Assembly: GCA_017508975.1 (NCBI GenBank)
Contig: JAFWQU010000008.1
Span: forward strand, 1 to 64,000
Source: Clostridia bacterium
GTDB taxonomy: Bacteria > Bacillota > Clostridia > Christensenellales > Aristaeellaceae
Direction of reading: 5' to 3'
Length of the DNA: 64,000 nt
Shown here in pieces: positions 34,285 to 44,272 of this stretch. The position numbers and the translations under genes are program-made. Each line of letters opens with the position of its first letter. The stretch's first letter is position 1. The notes under the pieces were generated by a model. The model made no database searches, was not told where the DNA came from, and saw only the letters and a list, made by a program, of their open reading frames with translations.

Positions 34285-37050
34285 ATGAAGAAAGTTATGT
34301 CCACCGTTCTGCTTCTTCTGTTACTTCTGTTCTGCCTTTGGCTGGGCTCATCCTCAGCCGACGGGGAGTACTCGATCCAGTTTCCGGAGGCTGCCGTCGT
34401 CGGTCTTGGAGAAAACCTGACCATTCCCTTCACGCACCCCGCAGCCAGCTATCAGTATCTGATCTCTGTTTCCTGCAGCGATCCCGATGCCATGGATTTA
34501 TACAACAAGAGTATCTCTCAGTATTACAGCACCGCCAACGGCTACTTCTATGTGCGAATGCAGAAAAAGGGACAGTATACGCTCAGCTTCACCGCCGGCG
34601 ACGATTTCTCCTATGAGATCGTTCTCACGGTGGAAGACAAAGCTTCCGCCATCCACGCGTCCACGAACCGTTTTGTGATGCAGGCCGGCGAAACGATTGA
34701 CCCCGGTTTTGAGACCGTGGGCGGAGTCCTGTACAATACGCCCTATCTGACGCACAGCAATTCCGGCATTGTCTCTTTCAGCGCAGACCGCACCGCCATG
34801 ACCGCGCTGAAGCCCGGTTTTACGGAGATTGTCATCAAAATCGGAACCGAGGAACTGGGCCGTTTTGACGTAGTGGTGGTATCCCCCAGCGAACAGGTCA
34901 GCCTCTCCGCCAGCCATCCGTGCGGTGCGGTGGATCTTCTGACGACGCTGGAAGTCAAGGACAAGGACGGCAATCGGGTCACCGCCAATATTCAGTTGAC
35001 GGAGGGCAGCGAAAACGCAAAAATCGTCTACTATCCCAACTATGTCTGCCTCCTGCCGACCGCGCCAGGATGGGTCACCGTCACCGCCTGGGGAACGGAT
35101 GGGAGCAGCGATTCTCTCCGGCTGCGCATCTATGAGAAAGCGGAAAGAATGGATGTCGCCTTGACCACCGATCAACTGCCCGCAGGTCAGCAGATGCAGA
35201 TTGCCGTCACTTTACCGGAGGGAACCTGGGCTCCCGTCACCTATGAGTTCTGGGATCACATGCCTGCGCAGACCGGCATTTCAGGCCCTGTTGCGCTCGT
35301 CAGCGAGGATGGTCTTGTCACCGGCCTGGTGCCGGGGACCTGTACGCTTCGCGTGAAAGCCGGCTCCCTGCTTCAGCGCTTCACCCTGACCGTCACAGAC
35401 AGTGATCAGGCGATCCGGATCATCAAGCCGGAGCCCGCTTTCGACTGGCGTACTTCCTTCCAGCTCGCTGTCCGGGACCGTACAGGGCAGTCGATTCCCG
35501 CTGTCTTCTCCATCGCGGACTACGGCAACGCGTTTTCCATTGACAGCCAGGGTGTGCTGACCGCCTCCCGAAAGGCTACCGGTACGCTTGCAGCAACGCT
35601 CGAGAACGGCGCGAGATACACCTTCAGCGTCAAAGCCGTTGACACGCCCGCCTGGCTGAAGCCCTCCGAAACCGCCATCACGCTGCCCCTGGATTACACC
35701 TACTCATCACTTCAGGTCACCGCAGATATCCAGGTCACCAATTCCATGGATCTGGTCCTCTGCAGCGGAGATGAATCCATCGTCAAGGTCAATGGCTGGA
35801 CCATCGTGCCGCAGCAGATCGGGACCGCAGTTCTGACCATTTGGAGCCGCTATAACGATGTCCACTGCAACTTGATTGTTACCGTGACGGAACCTGTGGG
35901 GGAGCTGTATGTGAACGGCGTTCAGGGGTTCGGCGATATTTTCGTCCCCTACAACGGAACAGTCAAACTGCCCGCCGTGACCGACCGCTTCGGCACACCG
36001 GTCAAGGTCAACTGGCAGATTACCAACCCCTCCGGTAACTGGATCTCGTTTGCGGAAAACCGTACCGCACTGCGGGCATCCGCGACTTCCGGCGTTGCCA
36101 CGGTCATCGGAACCGCCGCCAACGGCCAAACGATGAAGCTCACCGCCTACCCCTATATTCGTTCCACTAATGCTTCCTTTGTACAGTCGGAAAACACCAT
36201 TCAGACCGGTTCCCGTTATCAGGTCGATTTCCAGTGGGATTCCGGCAGTAACGGCTCCCGACTGTATCCCAACGATATAAGCTTCACCCTGACCGGCGAC
36301 ACAGACTGTGTCCAGATGGAGCCGCGTTTTGATTACTATACCTTCGTCGGACTGAGAGAGGGTACCGTAACCCTCAAGGTCACCCTGTACAACAAGAAGA
36401 CCATCACCTCCGTGGTCCATGTCGTGACCGCACCGACCTGCCAGAATGGCCACGACCCGGTTTGGGTGGTCCTGACCGATCCGACGGAAAGCTACAACGG
36501 CCTCCGCGGGAAGCGCTGCAGCCGCTGCGGTGTTCCGCTGGACGGGCAGGAGGTCATCCCCTGCACTGGCACTCTGGGCTTCGCACACACTGATTATTAT
36601 GTCTGCACGGAGGGCTACGGGCAGCTCACGGCGCTGGGTACCCACCTGAGCGGCGACCGCAGGCAGTCCTTCACCTGGCGTTCCTCCGACCCTGACACGG
36701 TGGAAGTTCTGGCTGACACGGTCGTCGGTCTGCGGCCCGGCACCGCCACCATCACCGTGACCAAGAATGACTGTGCGCCGGCGACCTGCCGCGTCCATGT
36801 GCTCGAGCCCCGCATTCTCCAGCTGCCCGCGGAGCTACAGACCATTGAGGACGGCGCCTTCCAGGGCATCGCGGCGACCTCCGTCCGGATTCCGAACCAG
36901 GTCACCTCCATCGGCCATCTGGCCTTCGCGTACTGTCCTTATCTGATGGAAGTCATTATCCCGGCGAGTGTGACCCAGATCGCGGAGGACGCCTTCCTGG
37001 GCTCCCCTTGGGTTACGATCGTCTTCGAGGAGGCAGACGGTGGAGAATGA
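34285..37050 (+). CDS. Secreted Big-2 / LRR_5 surface protein
   Basis: ATG 34285 has AAGGAG 8 nt upstream; an ATG at 34276 overlaps that site. 921 residues. Signal peptide 1-25 (MSTVLLLLLLLFCLWLG core). Several Ig-like Big-2 modules follow (SFTWRSSDPDTVEVLADTVV, GLRPGTATITV). One CxxCG knuckle pair (RCSRCGVPLDG) is related to the array in the 1-2489 protein. The C-terminal 80 residues are BspA-type leucine-rich repeats (TSIGHLAFAYCPYLMEVIIP). No anchor motif is seen. Likely a surface or matrix adhesin; the ligand is unknown. GC is lower than in the flanking liv and aro genes. Confidence 0.82.
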   Translation: MKKVMSTVLLLLLLLFCLWLGSSSADGEYSIQFPEAAVVGLGENLTIPFTHPAASYQYLISVSCSDPDAMDLYNKSISQYYSTANGYFYVRMQKKGQYTLSFTAGDDFSYEIVLTVEDKASAIHASTNRFVMQAGETIDPGFETVGGVLYNTPYLTHSNSGIVSFSADRTAMTALKPGFTEIVIKIGTEELGRFDVVVVSPSEQVSLSASHPCGAVDLLTTLEVKDKDGNRVTANIQLTEGSENAKIVYYPNYVCLLPTAPGWVTVTAWGTDGSSDSLRLRIYEKAERMDVALTTDQLPAGQQMQIAVTLPEGTWAPVTYEFWDHMPAQTGISGPVALVSEDGLVTGLVPGTCTLRVKAGSLLQRFTLTVTDSDQAIRIIKPEPAFDWRTSFQLAVRDRTGQSIPAVFSIADYGNAFSIDSQGVLTASRKATGTLAATLENGARYTFSVKAVDTPAWLKPSETAITLPLDYTYSSLQVTADIQVTNSMDLVLCSGDESIVKVNGWTIVPQQIGTAVLTIWSRYNDVHCNLIVTVTEPVGELYVNGVQGFGDIFVPYNGTVKLPAVTDRFGTPVKVNWQITNPSGNWISFAENRTALRASATSGVATVIGTAANGQTMKLTAYPYIRSTNASFVQSENTIQTGSRYQVDFQWDSGSNGSRLYPNDISFTLTGDTDCVQMEPRFDYYTFVGLREGTVTLKVTLYNKKTITSVVHVVTAPTCQNGHDPVWVVLTDPTESYNGLRGKRCSRCGVPLDGQEVIPCTGTLGFAHTDYYVCTEGYGQLTALGTHLSGDRRQSFTWRSSDPDTVEVLADTVVGLRPGTATITVTKNDCAPATCRVHVLEPRILQLPAELQTIEDGAFQGIAATSVRIPNQVTSIGHLAFAYCPYLMEVIIPASVTQIAEDAFLGSPWVTIVFEEADGGE

Positions 37051-37162
37051 CATTCTTTGCCGTGTTTGCACCCCCGTATTTACTGTGAAAATCCATCGTA
37101 TACTTATTTATCGTGGTCAATAATACACTGTATTATTGATGATGATTTCAGGAGGAATCCCC

Positions 37163-38179
37163 ATGATCATCGTTCTGCGCGAGGGCGCGTCTTCCCGGGA
37201 GACAGACGGCCTGATGGATTTTCTCACCGGGCTCGGCGGGCTCAGCGTGCACCCGGTTCCCGGGGAGGAGCAGACCCTCTGGGGCGTCACCGGCGATACC
37301 GGCCGGGTGGATGTATCCCGGATCGAGAGCTTTTCCTGCGTGGAGCGGGTGCTGTGCGCCACGGCGCCCTATCCGCTGGCCAGCAGGGCCAGCCGCCCCG
37401 AGGGCACCCGGGTGCAGATCGGCAGCGTCACGGTCGGCGGGCCGCGGCTGGCGGTGATCGCCGGCCCTTGCTCCGTGGAGAGCCGGGAACAGATCCTGCG
37501 GACCGCGCAGGCGGTGCGGCGCAGCGGCGCGGCGATTCTGCGCGGCGGCGTGCTGAAGCCCCGCTCCTCCCCCTATGCGTTTCAGGGGATGGGGTTGGAA
37601 GGGCTGGCCCTGCTGAAGGAGGCCCACGAGGCCACCGGACTGCCGATCGTCACCGAACTCCTGTCCGTCCGGGATTTTGACCGTTTCATAGAGGAAGTGG
37701 ACTGCGTTCAGGTCGGCGCGCGGAACATGCAGAACTATGAGCTGCTCCGCCTGCTGGGGAAGACCGACAAGCCGGTGCTGCTCAAGCGCGGCCTCTCCGC
37801 CACGCTGGAGGAATGGCTCATGAGCGCGGAGTATATTCTCGCCGGCGGAAACCCGAACGTGATTCTCTGCGAGCGCGGCATCCGCACCTTTGAGACCTGC
37901 ACCCGGAACACGCTGGACCTGAGCGCGGTGCCGGCCGTCCATCACCTGAGCCACCTGCCCGTGATGGTGGACCCGAGCCACGGCACCGGCAGGCGCTGGA
38001 TGGTCTCCCCTCTGGCCAGGGCGGCGGTCGCCGTGGGCGCGGACGGGCTGATTATCGAAGTGCACCCGGACCCCGAGCACGCACTCTCGGACGGCGCGCA
38101 GTCCGTGGATCCGGCGCAGTTTGACGAACTCATGCGCGGTCTCCGGGCGATCGCGGCCGCCGTCGGGCGGGAACTCTGA
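37163..38179 (+). CDS. aroF: 3-deoxy-7-phosphoheptulonate synthase (DAHP synthase, AroF/AroA-beta type)
   Basis: 338 residues; GGAGGAATC precedes ATG 37163. It condenses phosphoenolpyruvate and erythrose 4-phosphate, first step of the shikimate pathway. Residues 1-75 form the small regulatory ferredoxin-like domain of type I-beta enzymes. The barrel shows [39 protein letters not shown] and DPSHGTG, which hold substrate and metal ligands. It is followed after 13 bp by aroB. Confidence 0.95.
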   Translation: MIIVLREGASSRETDGLMDFLTGLGGLSVHPVPGEEQTLWGVTGDTGRVDVSRIESFSCVERVLCATAPYPLASRASRPEGTRVQIGSVTVGGPRLAVIAGPCSVESREQILRTAQAVRRSGAAILRGGVLKPRSSPYAFQGMGLEGLALLKEAHEATGLPIVTELLSVRDFDRFIEEVDCVQVGARNMQNYELLRLLGKTDKPVLLKRGLSATLEEWLMSAEYILAGGNPNVILCERGIRTFETCTRNTLDLSAVPAVHHLSHLPVMVDPSHGTGRRWMVSPLARAAVAVGADGLIIEVHPDPEHALSDGAQSVDPAQFDELMRGLRAIAAAVGREL

Positions 38180-38192
38180 GGAGGAAACAGTC

Positions 38193-39257
38193 ATGGAACG
38201 GATTCCCGTCATCCTCGAGGAGCGCAGCTATGAGGTGCTGCTGGACGACGGTATCGCCGCGCGGCCGGGAAAGGCCGTGCGCGAAGTGGTCCCCGGCCGC
38301 GCCGTCGCCCTGGTGACGGACGACCATGTGGCGCCCCTCTATCTGGATCACGCGGAGCAGAGTCTGCAGAAGGCCGGATTCCGCACGGAATCACTGGTGC
38401 TGCCCCATGGGGAAGCCGCAAAGTCCTTCGCTTCTCTGGAAAAGGTCTATGATTTTCTGGCCCGGGCGCGCATCACCCGCGAGGACGCGGTGCTGGCGCT
38501 GGGCGGCGGGGTGATCGGCGACCTGGCGGGCTTCGCGGCGGCGACCTGGCTGCGCGGCGTCCGCCTGATTCAGGTCCCGACGAGTCTGCTGGCGCAGGTG
38601 GACGCCTCCGTGGGCGGCAAGACCGCGGTGGATCTCCCCGCCGGAAAAAACCTGGTCGGCGCCTTCTGGCAGCCGAGTCTGGTTCTGTGCGACCCCCAGG
38701 TGCTGCAAACGCTCCCCGACCGGGACTGGCGCAGCGGGCTGGGCGAGGTTGTCAAATACGCCTGCATCCGGGACACGAAGCTCTTTGACCGGCTGGAACG
38801 GCTCGCGCCCGGCGGCCGCGCCGCGCTGGCGGCGGAAGCCGGACCGCTGGCCGCGCGCTGCATCCGCATGAAAGCGCTCTTCGTTGCCGCGGACGAGCAC
38901 GACACCGGCGAGCGGCAGCTGCTGAACTTCGGCCACACCCTGGGGCACGCGATCGAGTGCTGCGAACATTATCGGGGACACAGCCACGGCGAGGCGGTCG
39001 CCATCGGCATGGCGGAGATCACCCGCCGCAGCGAGGCCGCCGGGCAGACCGTCCCCGGCACCGCCGCGCGCCTGACAAACCTTCTGAAGGCGCTGGGGCT
39101 GCCCGATCAGTTGCCGGATATCCCCCGTGCGCGGCTGCTGGAGGCGGTCGCGTCGGACAAGAAGCAGGGCGCGGAGGGTCTCCGCTGTGTCCTGCTGCGG
39201 AAGATCGGCAGCGCCCGCCTGCAGTCCGTGGAACCCGGCTGGCTGCTCCCAGGCTAA
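38193..39257 (+). CDS. aroB: 3-dehydroquinate synthase
   Basis: 354 residues, GAGGAGGAAA before ATG 38193. It converts DAHP to 3-dehydroquinate with NAD and a metal. Motifs: ALGGGVIGDLAGFAAATWLRG (NAD binding), VPTSLLAQVDASVGGKTAVD, and LLNFGHTLGHAIE with the metal-binding His residues. It is coupled to aroF, so two consecutive shikimate steps are made together; the rest of the pathway is outside the window. Confidence 0.95.
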   Translation: MERIPVILEERSYEVLLDDGIAARPGKAVREVVPGRAVALVTDDHVAPLYLDHAEQSLQKAGFRTESLVLPHGEAAKSFASLEKVYDFLARARITREDAVLALGGGVIGDLAGFAAATWLRGVRLIQVPTSLLAQVDASVGGKTAVDLPAGKNLVGAFWQPSLVLCDPQVLQTLPDRDWRSGLGEVVKYACIRDTKLFDRLERLAPGGRAALAAEAGPLAARCIRMKALFVAADEHDTGERQLLNFGHTLGHAIECCEHYRGHSHGEAVAIGMAEITRRSEAAGQTVPGTAARLTNLLKALGLPDQLPDIPRARLLEAVASDKKQGAEGLRCVLLRKIGSARLQSVEPGWLLPG

Positions 39258-39310
39258 TCCGGCTTGCGGAGGAGCCCGCCGCATGCTATACTGCCCGGGG
39301 AGGCGATTCT

Positions 39311-40168
39311 ATGACAGACCGCGGCAGCCGTGTAAAAGATTTCCTGCTCATGACGGCGGGCACCGCCATTATGGTGCTGGGCATCTACTTTTTCAAGTAT
39401 CCCAACCACTTCTCCACCGGCGGTGTCAGCGGCCTCTCCGTCATTCTGGCGCACTATCTGCCGAGCATGACGCCGGGCATCATCGGCATGGTGATCAACG
39501 GCCTGCTGCTGATCCTCGGCTATGCCGTGCTGGGCAAGGATTTCGGCTTCAAGACCGCCTATGTCAGCGCGCTGCAGTCGCTGCTGCTGCGGGCGCTGGA
39601 GCTGATCCTCCCCATGGACGCGCCGCTGACCACCCAGCCGATGCTGGAGATCATCTTTGCGGTCTCCCTGCCGGCGGTCGGCTCCGCCATTCTCTTCAAC
39701 ATCGGCGCCTCCTCCGGCGGCACGGACATTGTCGCCATGGTTCTGCGGAAATACACCACGCTGGACCTGGGCCGCGCGCTGCTGATCTCCGACTGCGTCA
39801 TCACCCTCATGGCCTGCGTCGCCTTCGGGATGGAGACCGGCCTGTACTCAATCCTGGGCCTGGTGATGAAATGCCTGCTGGTAGACATGGTGCTGGAGAA
39901 CATCAACACGCACAAATGCTTCCATATTATCACCGCTCACCCGGAGCAGATCGAGACCTTCATCACCCGCAGCCTGAAGCGCGGCGCGACCCGCATCCAC
40001 GGCGAGGGCGTCTACACGCACGAGGGCCGCGAGGTGCTCCTGACCGTCGTCAACCGTCACCAGGCCGTCCAGCTGCGCCGCTATGTCAAGGAGCATGACC
40101 CGGAGGCCTTCCTTCTGATCACCAACACCGGCGAAATCATCGGCAAGGGCTTTCGCGGGATCAACTGA
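39311..40168 (+). CDS. YitT family membrane protein (DUF2179)
   Basis: 285 residues. Five helices in the first 190 residues (FLLMTAGTAIMVLGIYFF, then FSTGGVSGLSVIL typical of YitT). A C-terminal cytoplasmic DUF2179 domain follows (FITRSLKRGATRIHGEGVYT...REVLLTVVNRHQ). The function of this family is not established. ATG 39311 lies 53 bp after aroB, with a weak AGGCG site, and may be read from the same transcript. Confidence 0.88.
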   Translation: MTDRGSRVKDFLLMTAGTAIMVLGIYFFKYPNHFSTGGVSGLSVILAHYLPSMTPGIIGMVINGLLLILGYAVLGKDFGFKTAYVSALQSLLLRALELILPMDAPLTTQPMLEIIFAVSLPAVGSAILFNIGASSGGTDIVAMVLRKYTTLDLGRALLISDCVITLMACVAFGMETGLYSILGLVMKCLLVDMVLENINTHKCFHIITAHPEQIETFITRSLKRGATRIHGEGVYTHEGREVLLTVVNRHQAVQLRRYVKEHDPEAFLLITNTGEIIGKGFRGIN

Positions 40169-40230
40169 CGGGGTTTCGCTGTATTTCGACTGTTTTTCCT
40201 GAATCGTAACAGAAATTAACAAAAAACCGC

Positions 40231-40259
40231 TTGCATTTCGGATCATGATGTGATAACAT
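40231..40259 (+). promoter_or_regulatory. Possible promoter of the small secreted protein gene
   Basis: TTGCAT (40231-40236), 17-bp spacer, TAACAT (40254-40259). A 90-nt untranslated leader would follow. Confidence 0.45.
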
Positions 40260-40350
40260 ACCCTACTGTAAGGGGCCGTAAAGGCCCTGCAAGTTTCCGA
40301 CATTCACGTCAACCATGGATGCGGAACAATCAGAAAGGAAGTTGATTCCC

Positions 40351-40947
40351 ATGAAGAAGTTTGTCGCTCTGCTTCTTGCTGCGATGATGCTGCTGGTTTC
40401 CGTGTCCGCGCTGGCGGAAGGGACCACTGTCAAGGAGAGCCCCAACTCCGGCAACATCAACACCGCTGAAAACCCCTTCTTCGACATCGTCACCGAGCCC
40501 GGCACCAAGGCTCAGGAGATCATTGAGAAGATCGGCAACGGCGAGGATGTTGTGAACCTCGTCTCCAGCGAGACTGCTGAGCAGATCAAGAACGTGGTCG
40601 GTGAAGACGCGGCTGTCCAGGAAATCATTTCTCTTGATTTCCATGACTGGACTCCTGAGGATGGCGCTCAGAAGGTTGAGATCGAATTCGCGACCGAGTA
40701 CAAGGCCGGCGAGCCCATTGTGGCCGTGCTGGGTCTGGTCACCGGCGACGAAGTCGAGGAGTATATCCTTGAGGCGGAAGTCGTTGAGGATTATGTGATT
40801 CTCGTGAAGTTCCCCGTCTCCGTGCTGGAGAAGGCCATGACCGCTGACGAGCTGTACATCCTGTTCGTGAACGCCAATGAGGCTCCCGCGGACGCCATCG
40901 AAGTCGATCCCGCTGAGGAGACCGTCGAGGTTCTTGTCGAGCAGTAA
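40351..40947 (+). CDS. Small acidic secreted protein (198 residues)
   Basis: GAAAGGAAG lies upstream of ATG 40351. Signal peptide 1-22 (KKFVALLLAAMMLLVSVSALA-EG). The mature part is acidic, has no Cys, and alternates predicted strands (KVEIEFATEYKAGEPIVAVLG, EEYILEAEVVEDYVILVKFP), suggesting one beta-rich domain. No family recognised. Own promoter and strong terminator indicate a single-gene transcript. Codon use is T-richer than the neighbours. Confidence 0.75.
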   Translation: MKKFVALLLAAMMLLVSVSALAEGTTVKESPNSGNINTAENPFFDIVTEPGTKAQEIIEKIGNGEDVVNLVSSETAEQIKNVVGEDAAVQEIISLDFHDWTPEDGAQKVEIEFATEYKAGEPIVAVLGLVTGDEVEEYILEAEVVEDYVILVKFPVSVLEKAMTADELYILFVNANEAPADAIEVDPAEETVEVLVEQ

Positions 40948-40962
40948 GATAGAGATCTTTCA

Positions 40963-40990
40963 CAGCGGTGCGCAAGCACCGCTGTTTTTC
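40963..40990 (+). terminator. Rho-independent terminator
   Basis: CAGCGGTGC-GCAA-GCACCGCTG stem followed by TTTTTC, 16 bp after the stop at 40947. Confidence 0.92.
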
Positions 40991-41081
40991 TATTTTCAAG
41001 AATCCGCCTGTCCACGCCTTGACGGAAACAGTGCTTGCGGGTACAATGATAAAGAGTTCATCCCGGAGTCAGGAGGGGATT

Positions 41082-42512
41082 ATGATGGACAGAGAGACGG
41101 ATATTCTGATTATCGGAGCCGGTGTGGTGGGCTGCGCGCTTGCGCGCGTGCTCTCGCGCTTTGAGACCCGTGTGCTGGTCATCGACCGCGCGGACGATGT
41201 CTCAGAGGGCGCCTCGAAGGCCAACAGCGGCATCGTACACGCGGGCTTCGACGCCAAGCCCGGAACCGACAAGGCCCGGCTGAACGTGCTGGGCGCGCGG
41301 CGCTATCCCGCGCTGTGCAAAGAGCTCGGCGTGCCCTACAAGCAGATCGGCGCACTGGTGGTGGCCTTCCGCGAGGAGGACCGCCCGGTGCTCGAACAGC
41401 TCAAGGCGCAGGGCGAGGCGAACGGCGTGCCGAGGCTGCGCATCGTGGAACACGACGAGCTGATGCAGATGGAGCCGCAGCTGAACCCCTCCGCGGTCGC
41501 CGCGTTGGAGGCGCCAACCTCGGGCATCGTCAGCCCCTACGAGCTGGTGTTCGCGCTGGCCGACCACGCGGCCATCAACGGCGTCGAATTCCAGTTCGGC
41601 ACCGAGGCGCAGACGATCGTCCGCGAGGATACGGGCTACCGGGTGGAGACCAGTCGGGGCGTAATCCGCGCCCACAGCGTCGTCAACTGCGCGGGCGTGG
41701 ACAGCGGCCGGCTGCACAGTCAGGTCAGTCCCCGTCCCTGCAGGATCATTCCGCGGCGCGGCGAGTACTATGTGCTGGACCACCCCGCCGAAGCACCCTT
41801 CTCCCGCACGATCTTCCAGTGTCCCACCAAGATGGGCAAGGGCGTGCTCGTCTCCCCGACCGTGCACGGCAACGTTCTGCTGGGACCGACCGCCATGGAC
41901 ATCGAGGACGGGCTGGACACCGCCACCACCGCCGGCGGGCTCGCCGAGTGTCTGCAGAAATCCGCACTGACCTGGCCGAAGGTCTCCACGCGCACCGCCG
42001 TGACGAACTTTGCCGGCATCCGCGCCCATGAGGAGCACGGTGATTTCCTGGTCGGCGAGGCTGCGCCGCTGTTCTATGAGGCAGCGGGCTTTGAGAGTCC
42101 CGGTCTGACCTCCGCGCCCGCGCTGGCCGAGGAGCTGGGCCGCGACATGGCGGAGGACCTGAATCTGCGCCAGAAGGAGACCTGGCTTCCCGCGCCGGAG
42201 CATGAGAAGCCCTTCAACGAGATGAACGACGCCGAGCGTACCGAGGCCATCGCCGGCAACCCGCTCCACGGGCAGCTGATCTGCCGCTGCGAGGTTGTGA
42301 CCGAGGCGGAGATCCGCGCCGCGATCCGTCGGCCGGTGGGCGCGCGTACCGTGGACGGCGTCAAGCGGCGCTGCCGGGCCGGCATGGGCCGCTGCCAGGG
42401 CGGTTTCTGCGCCCCGCGCGTGGTGGAGATCCTGGCCGAGGAGCTGGGCGTTCCCATGACAGAGATCCGCAAGGGCAGCGGAGCGAGCGACATGCTGGTG
42501 GGGGAAATCTGA
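41082..42512 (+). CDS. FAD-dependent glycerol-3-phosphate dehydrogenase-like oxidoreductase (GlpA-like)
   Basis: 476 residues; AGGAGGGG precedes ATG 41082. The N-terminal FAD site is ILIIGAGVVGCALAR, followed by ASKANSGIVHAGFDAKPGT. The C-terminal 60 residues are a BFD-like [2Fe-2S] domain (CRCEVVTEAEI, then RRCRAGMGRCQGGFC). It leads a three-gene operon with a second flavoprotein and a DUF1667 protein, the arrangement known from Thermotoga and many Clostridia for an anaerobic glycerol-3-phosphate dehydrogenase complex. The substrate is inferred from that context. Another 2-hydroxyacid is possible. Confidence 0.82.
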   Translation: MMDRETDILIIGAGVVGCALARVLSRFETRVLVIDRADDVSEGASKANSGIVHAGFDAKPGTDKARLNVLGARRYPALCKELGVPYKQIGALVVAFREEDRPVLEQLKAQGEANGVPRLRIVEHDELMQMEPQLNPSAVAALEAPTSGIVSPYELVFALADHAAINGVEFQFGTEAQTIVREDTGYRVETSRGVIRAHSVVNCAGVDSGRLHSQVSPRPCRIIPRRGEYYVLDHPAEAPFSRTIFQCPTKMGKGVLVSPTVHGNVLLGPTAMDIEDGLDTATTAGGLAECLQKSALTWPKVSTRTAVTNFAGIRAHEEHGDFLVGEAAPLFYEAAGFESPGLTSAPALAEELGRDMAEDLNLRQKETWLPAPEHEKPFNEMNDAERTEAIAGNPLHGQLICRCEVVTEAEIRAAIRRPVGARTVDGVKRRCRAGMGRCQGGFCAPRVVEILAEELGVPMTEIRKGSGASDMLVGEI

Positions 42513-42513
42513 G

Positions 42514-43767
42514 ATGGAAAACATCATCCGCAAACAGTTGGTTATCATCGGCGGCGGCCCCGCGGGGCTCGCGGCCGGCATTGCCGCGCGGGAAGCGGGC
42601 GTGGAGGACCTGGTCATCCTCGAGCGGGAGCACGAGGCGGGCGGCATCCTCCGGCAGTGCATCCACAACGGCTTCGGCCTGCACCGCTACGGCGAGGAGC
42701 TCACCGGGCCGGAATACGCCGCGCGGGATATTGCCAGGGCGCAGGAGCTGGGGCTTGACATCCGCTGCGACACCACGGTGCTCTCCGTGGACGGGGACCG
42801 GCGCGTGACCTGTGTCTCCCGGGCGGAAGGCCTGCAGATCTTTGAGGCCGGGGCGGTCATCCTGGCCATGGGCTGCCGGGAGCGGCCCCGCGGCGCGCTG
42901 GGCACGCCCGGCACGCGCTGCGCGGGCATCTATACCGCCGGCGCCGCGCAGAAGTTCGTCAACCTCGAGGGCCTCATGCCCGGGCGCCGCTGCGTGATCC
43001 TGGGCTCGGGCGACATCGGCCTGATCATGGCGCGCCGCATGACCCTGCAGGGCGCCAAGGTGCTCGCCTGCGTGGAGCTCATGCCCTACTCCTCCGGTCT
43101 GAACCGGAACATCGTGCAATGCCTGCAGGACTATGACATTCCGCTCTATCTGAGCCACACGGTGATCGATATCCAGGGCCGCGAGCGCCTGGAGGGCGTC
43201 ACGGTCGCACAGGTCGACGAGCGCCGCCGTCCAATCCCCGGCACGGAGATCGAGTTCGACTGCGACACGCTGCTGCTCTCCGTGGGTCTGATCCCCGAGA
43301 ACGAGCTCAGCCTGCGCGCGGGCGTCGCGCTCTCCCCCGCCACCGCCGGCGCGGTGGTGGACGACGCGCTGCAGACCAGCGTACCCGGCGTGTTCGCCTG
43401 CGGCAATGTGCTGCATGTGCACGACCTGGTGGACTTCGTCTCCGACGAGAGCTTCCGGGCAGGGCGCGCCGCGGCGGCCTTCCTGCGCGGGGAGCACCCC
43501 CAGGGCGAAACCGTGGCGGTGCTCGACGGCGAGGGTGTGCGCGGCGTGGTGCCGCAGCGCGTCCATCCCGGACAGGACCTGACGCTGATGTTCCGCCCCG
43601 CCGGGGTTTATAAGAACGCCAGCGTGGTCGTGGAGGCGGACGGCGTCGAGATCGCCCGCAAGCGCGCGCTGGTCTTCACCCCGGGCGAGATGGTGGCGCT
43701 GGACCTCCCCGCCGCGAAATGGGCGAACGTCCATGGCGATCTGACCGTGCGAATGGAGGCGAAGTGA
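42514..43767 (+). CDS. NAD(P)/FAD-dependent oxidoreductase, second subunit of the GlpA-like complex
   Basis: 417 residues starting one base after the preceding stop. FAD site VIIGGGPAGLAAGIAARE, NAD(P) site CVILGSGDIGLIMARRM near 160, and a C-terminal FAD contact (VPGVFACGNVLHVHDLVDFVSDE). Cys in HEAGGILRQCIHNGFG and in MGCRERPRG resemble the redox-active or cluster-binding positions of this group. It probably passes electrons between the dehydrogenase and NAD(P). Confidence 0.82.
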   Translation: MENIIRKQLVIIGGGPAGLAAGIAAREAGVEDLVILEREHEAGGILRQCIHNGFGLHRYGEELTGPEYAARDIARAQELGLDIRCDTTVLSVDGDRRVTCVSRAEGLQIFEAGAVILAMGCRERPRGALGTPGTRCAGIYTAGAAQKFVNLEGLMPGRRCVILGSGDIGLIMARRMTLQGAKVLACVELMPYSSGLNRNIVQCLQDYDIPLYLSHTVIDIQGRERLEGVTVAQVDERRRPIPGTEIEFDCDTLLLSVGLIPENELSLRAGVALSPATAGAVVDDALQTSVPGVFACGNVLHVHDLVDFVSDESFRAGRAAAAFLRGEHPQGETVAVLDGEGVRGVVPQRVHPGQDLTLMFRPAGVYKNASVVVEADGVEIARKRALVFTPGEMVALDLPAAKWANVHGDLTVRMEAK

Positions 43768-43768
43768 C

Positions 43769-44125
43769 ATGAAGGAACGCATCATCACCTGCATCAACTG
43801 CCCGATGGGCTGCCGGATGACCGTCACGCTGGAGGACGGAAAAGTGACAGGCGTCACCGGGAACACCTGCAAGCGCGGGGAAAAATACGCCATGCAGGAG
43901 GTCACCGCCCCGGTGCGCATGGTGACCGCTGTGGTGCCCGTGGCGGACCGGCGGCTGCCGGTCTCGGTCAAGACCCGTGAGCCGATCCCGAAGGCCCGGA
44001 TTCAGGATTGCATGGCCGCCCTGCGGCAGCTTCACCTGAGCGCCCCCATCGAAGCCGGGCAGGTTGTCCTGGCGGATGTCTGCGGGACGGGCATCGACGT
44101 TATCGCAACCCGGACTGTAAGCTGA
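43769..44125 (+). CDS. DUF1667 protein, third subunit of the GlpA-like complex
   Basis: 118 residues. Four Cys fit a cluster-binding pattern: CINCPMGCRM (three) and NTCKRGEKYA. This is the DUF1667 family that accompanies the two flavoproteins. An electron-carrier role is inferred. The start at 43769 follows GGAGGCG, one base after the upstream stop region. The 3' end overlaps the left end of repeat F, so the repeat lies directly at the stop. Confidence 0.85.
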   Translation: MKERIITCINCPMGCRMTVTLEDGKVTGVTGNTCKRGEKYAMQEVTAPVRMVTAVVPVADRRLPVSVKTREPIPKARIQDCMAALRQLHLSAPIEAGQVVLADVCGTGIDVIATRTVS

Positions 44126-44262
44126 TACGGATCTCGATCAAGAATGCAAATCTACAGCAAGAAGGATTTCGCGCCTGCGGGCGCGACCAGGGCTTTCCGA
44201 TCGCCCTGGACCTTTCAGGCGCATCCGCTCCCGGATTTGGCCTAATGCTTGAGATTTGCATG
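44119..44262 (+). repeat. Dispersed two-hairpin element, copy F, with terminal inverted repeats
   Basis: The core starts at 44164 with standard hairpins I and II; the tail is diverged (CCTTTCAGG). Outer ends GATACGGATCTCGATCAAG and TGCTTGAGATTTGCAT are partly complementary. The left end covers the last bases of the DUF1667 gene. Confidence 0.82.
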
Positions 44263-44272
44263 AAAGGAACAT

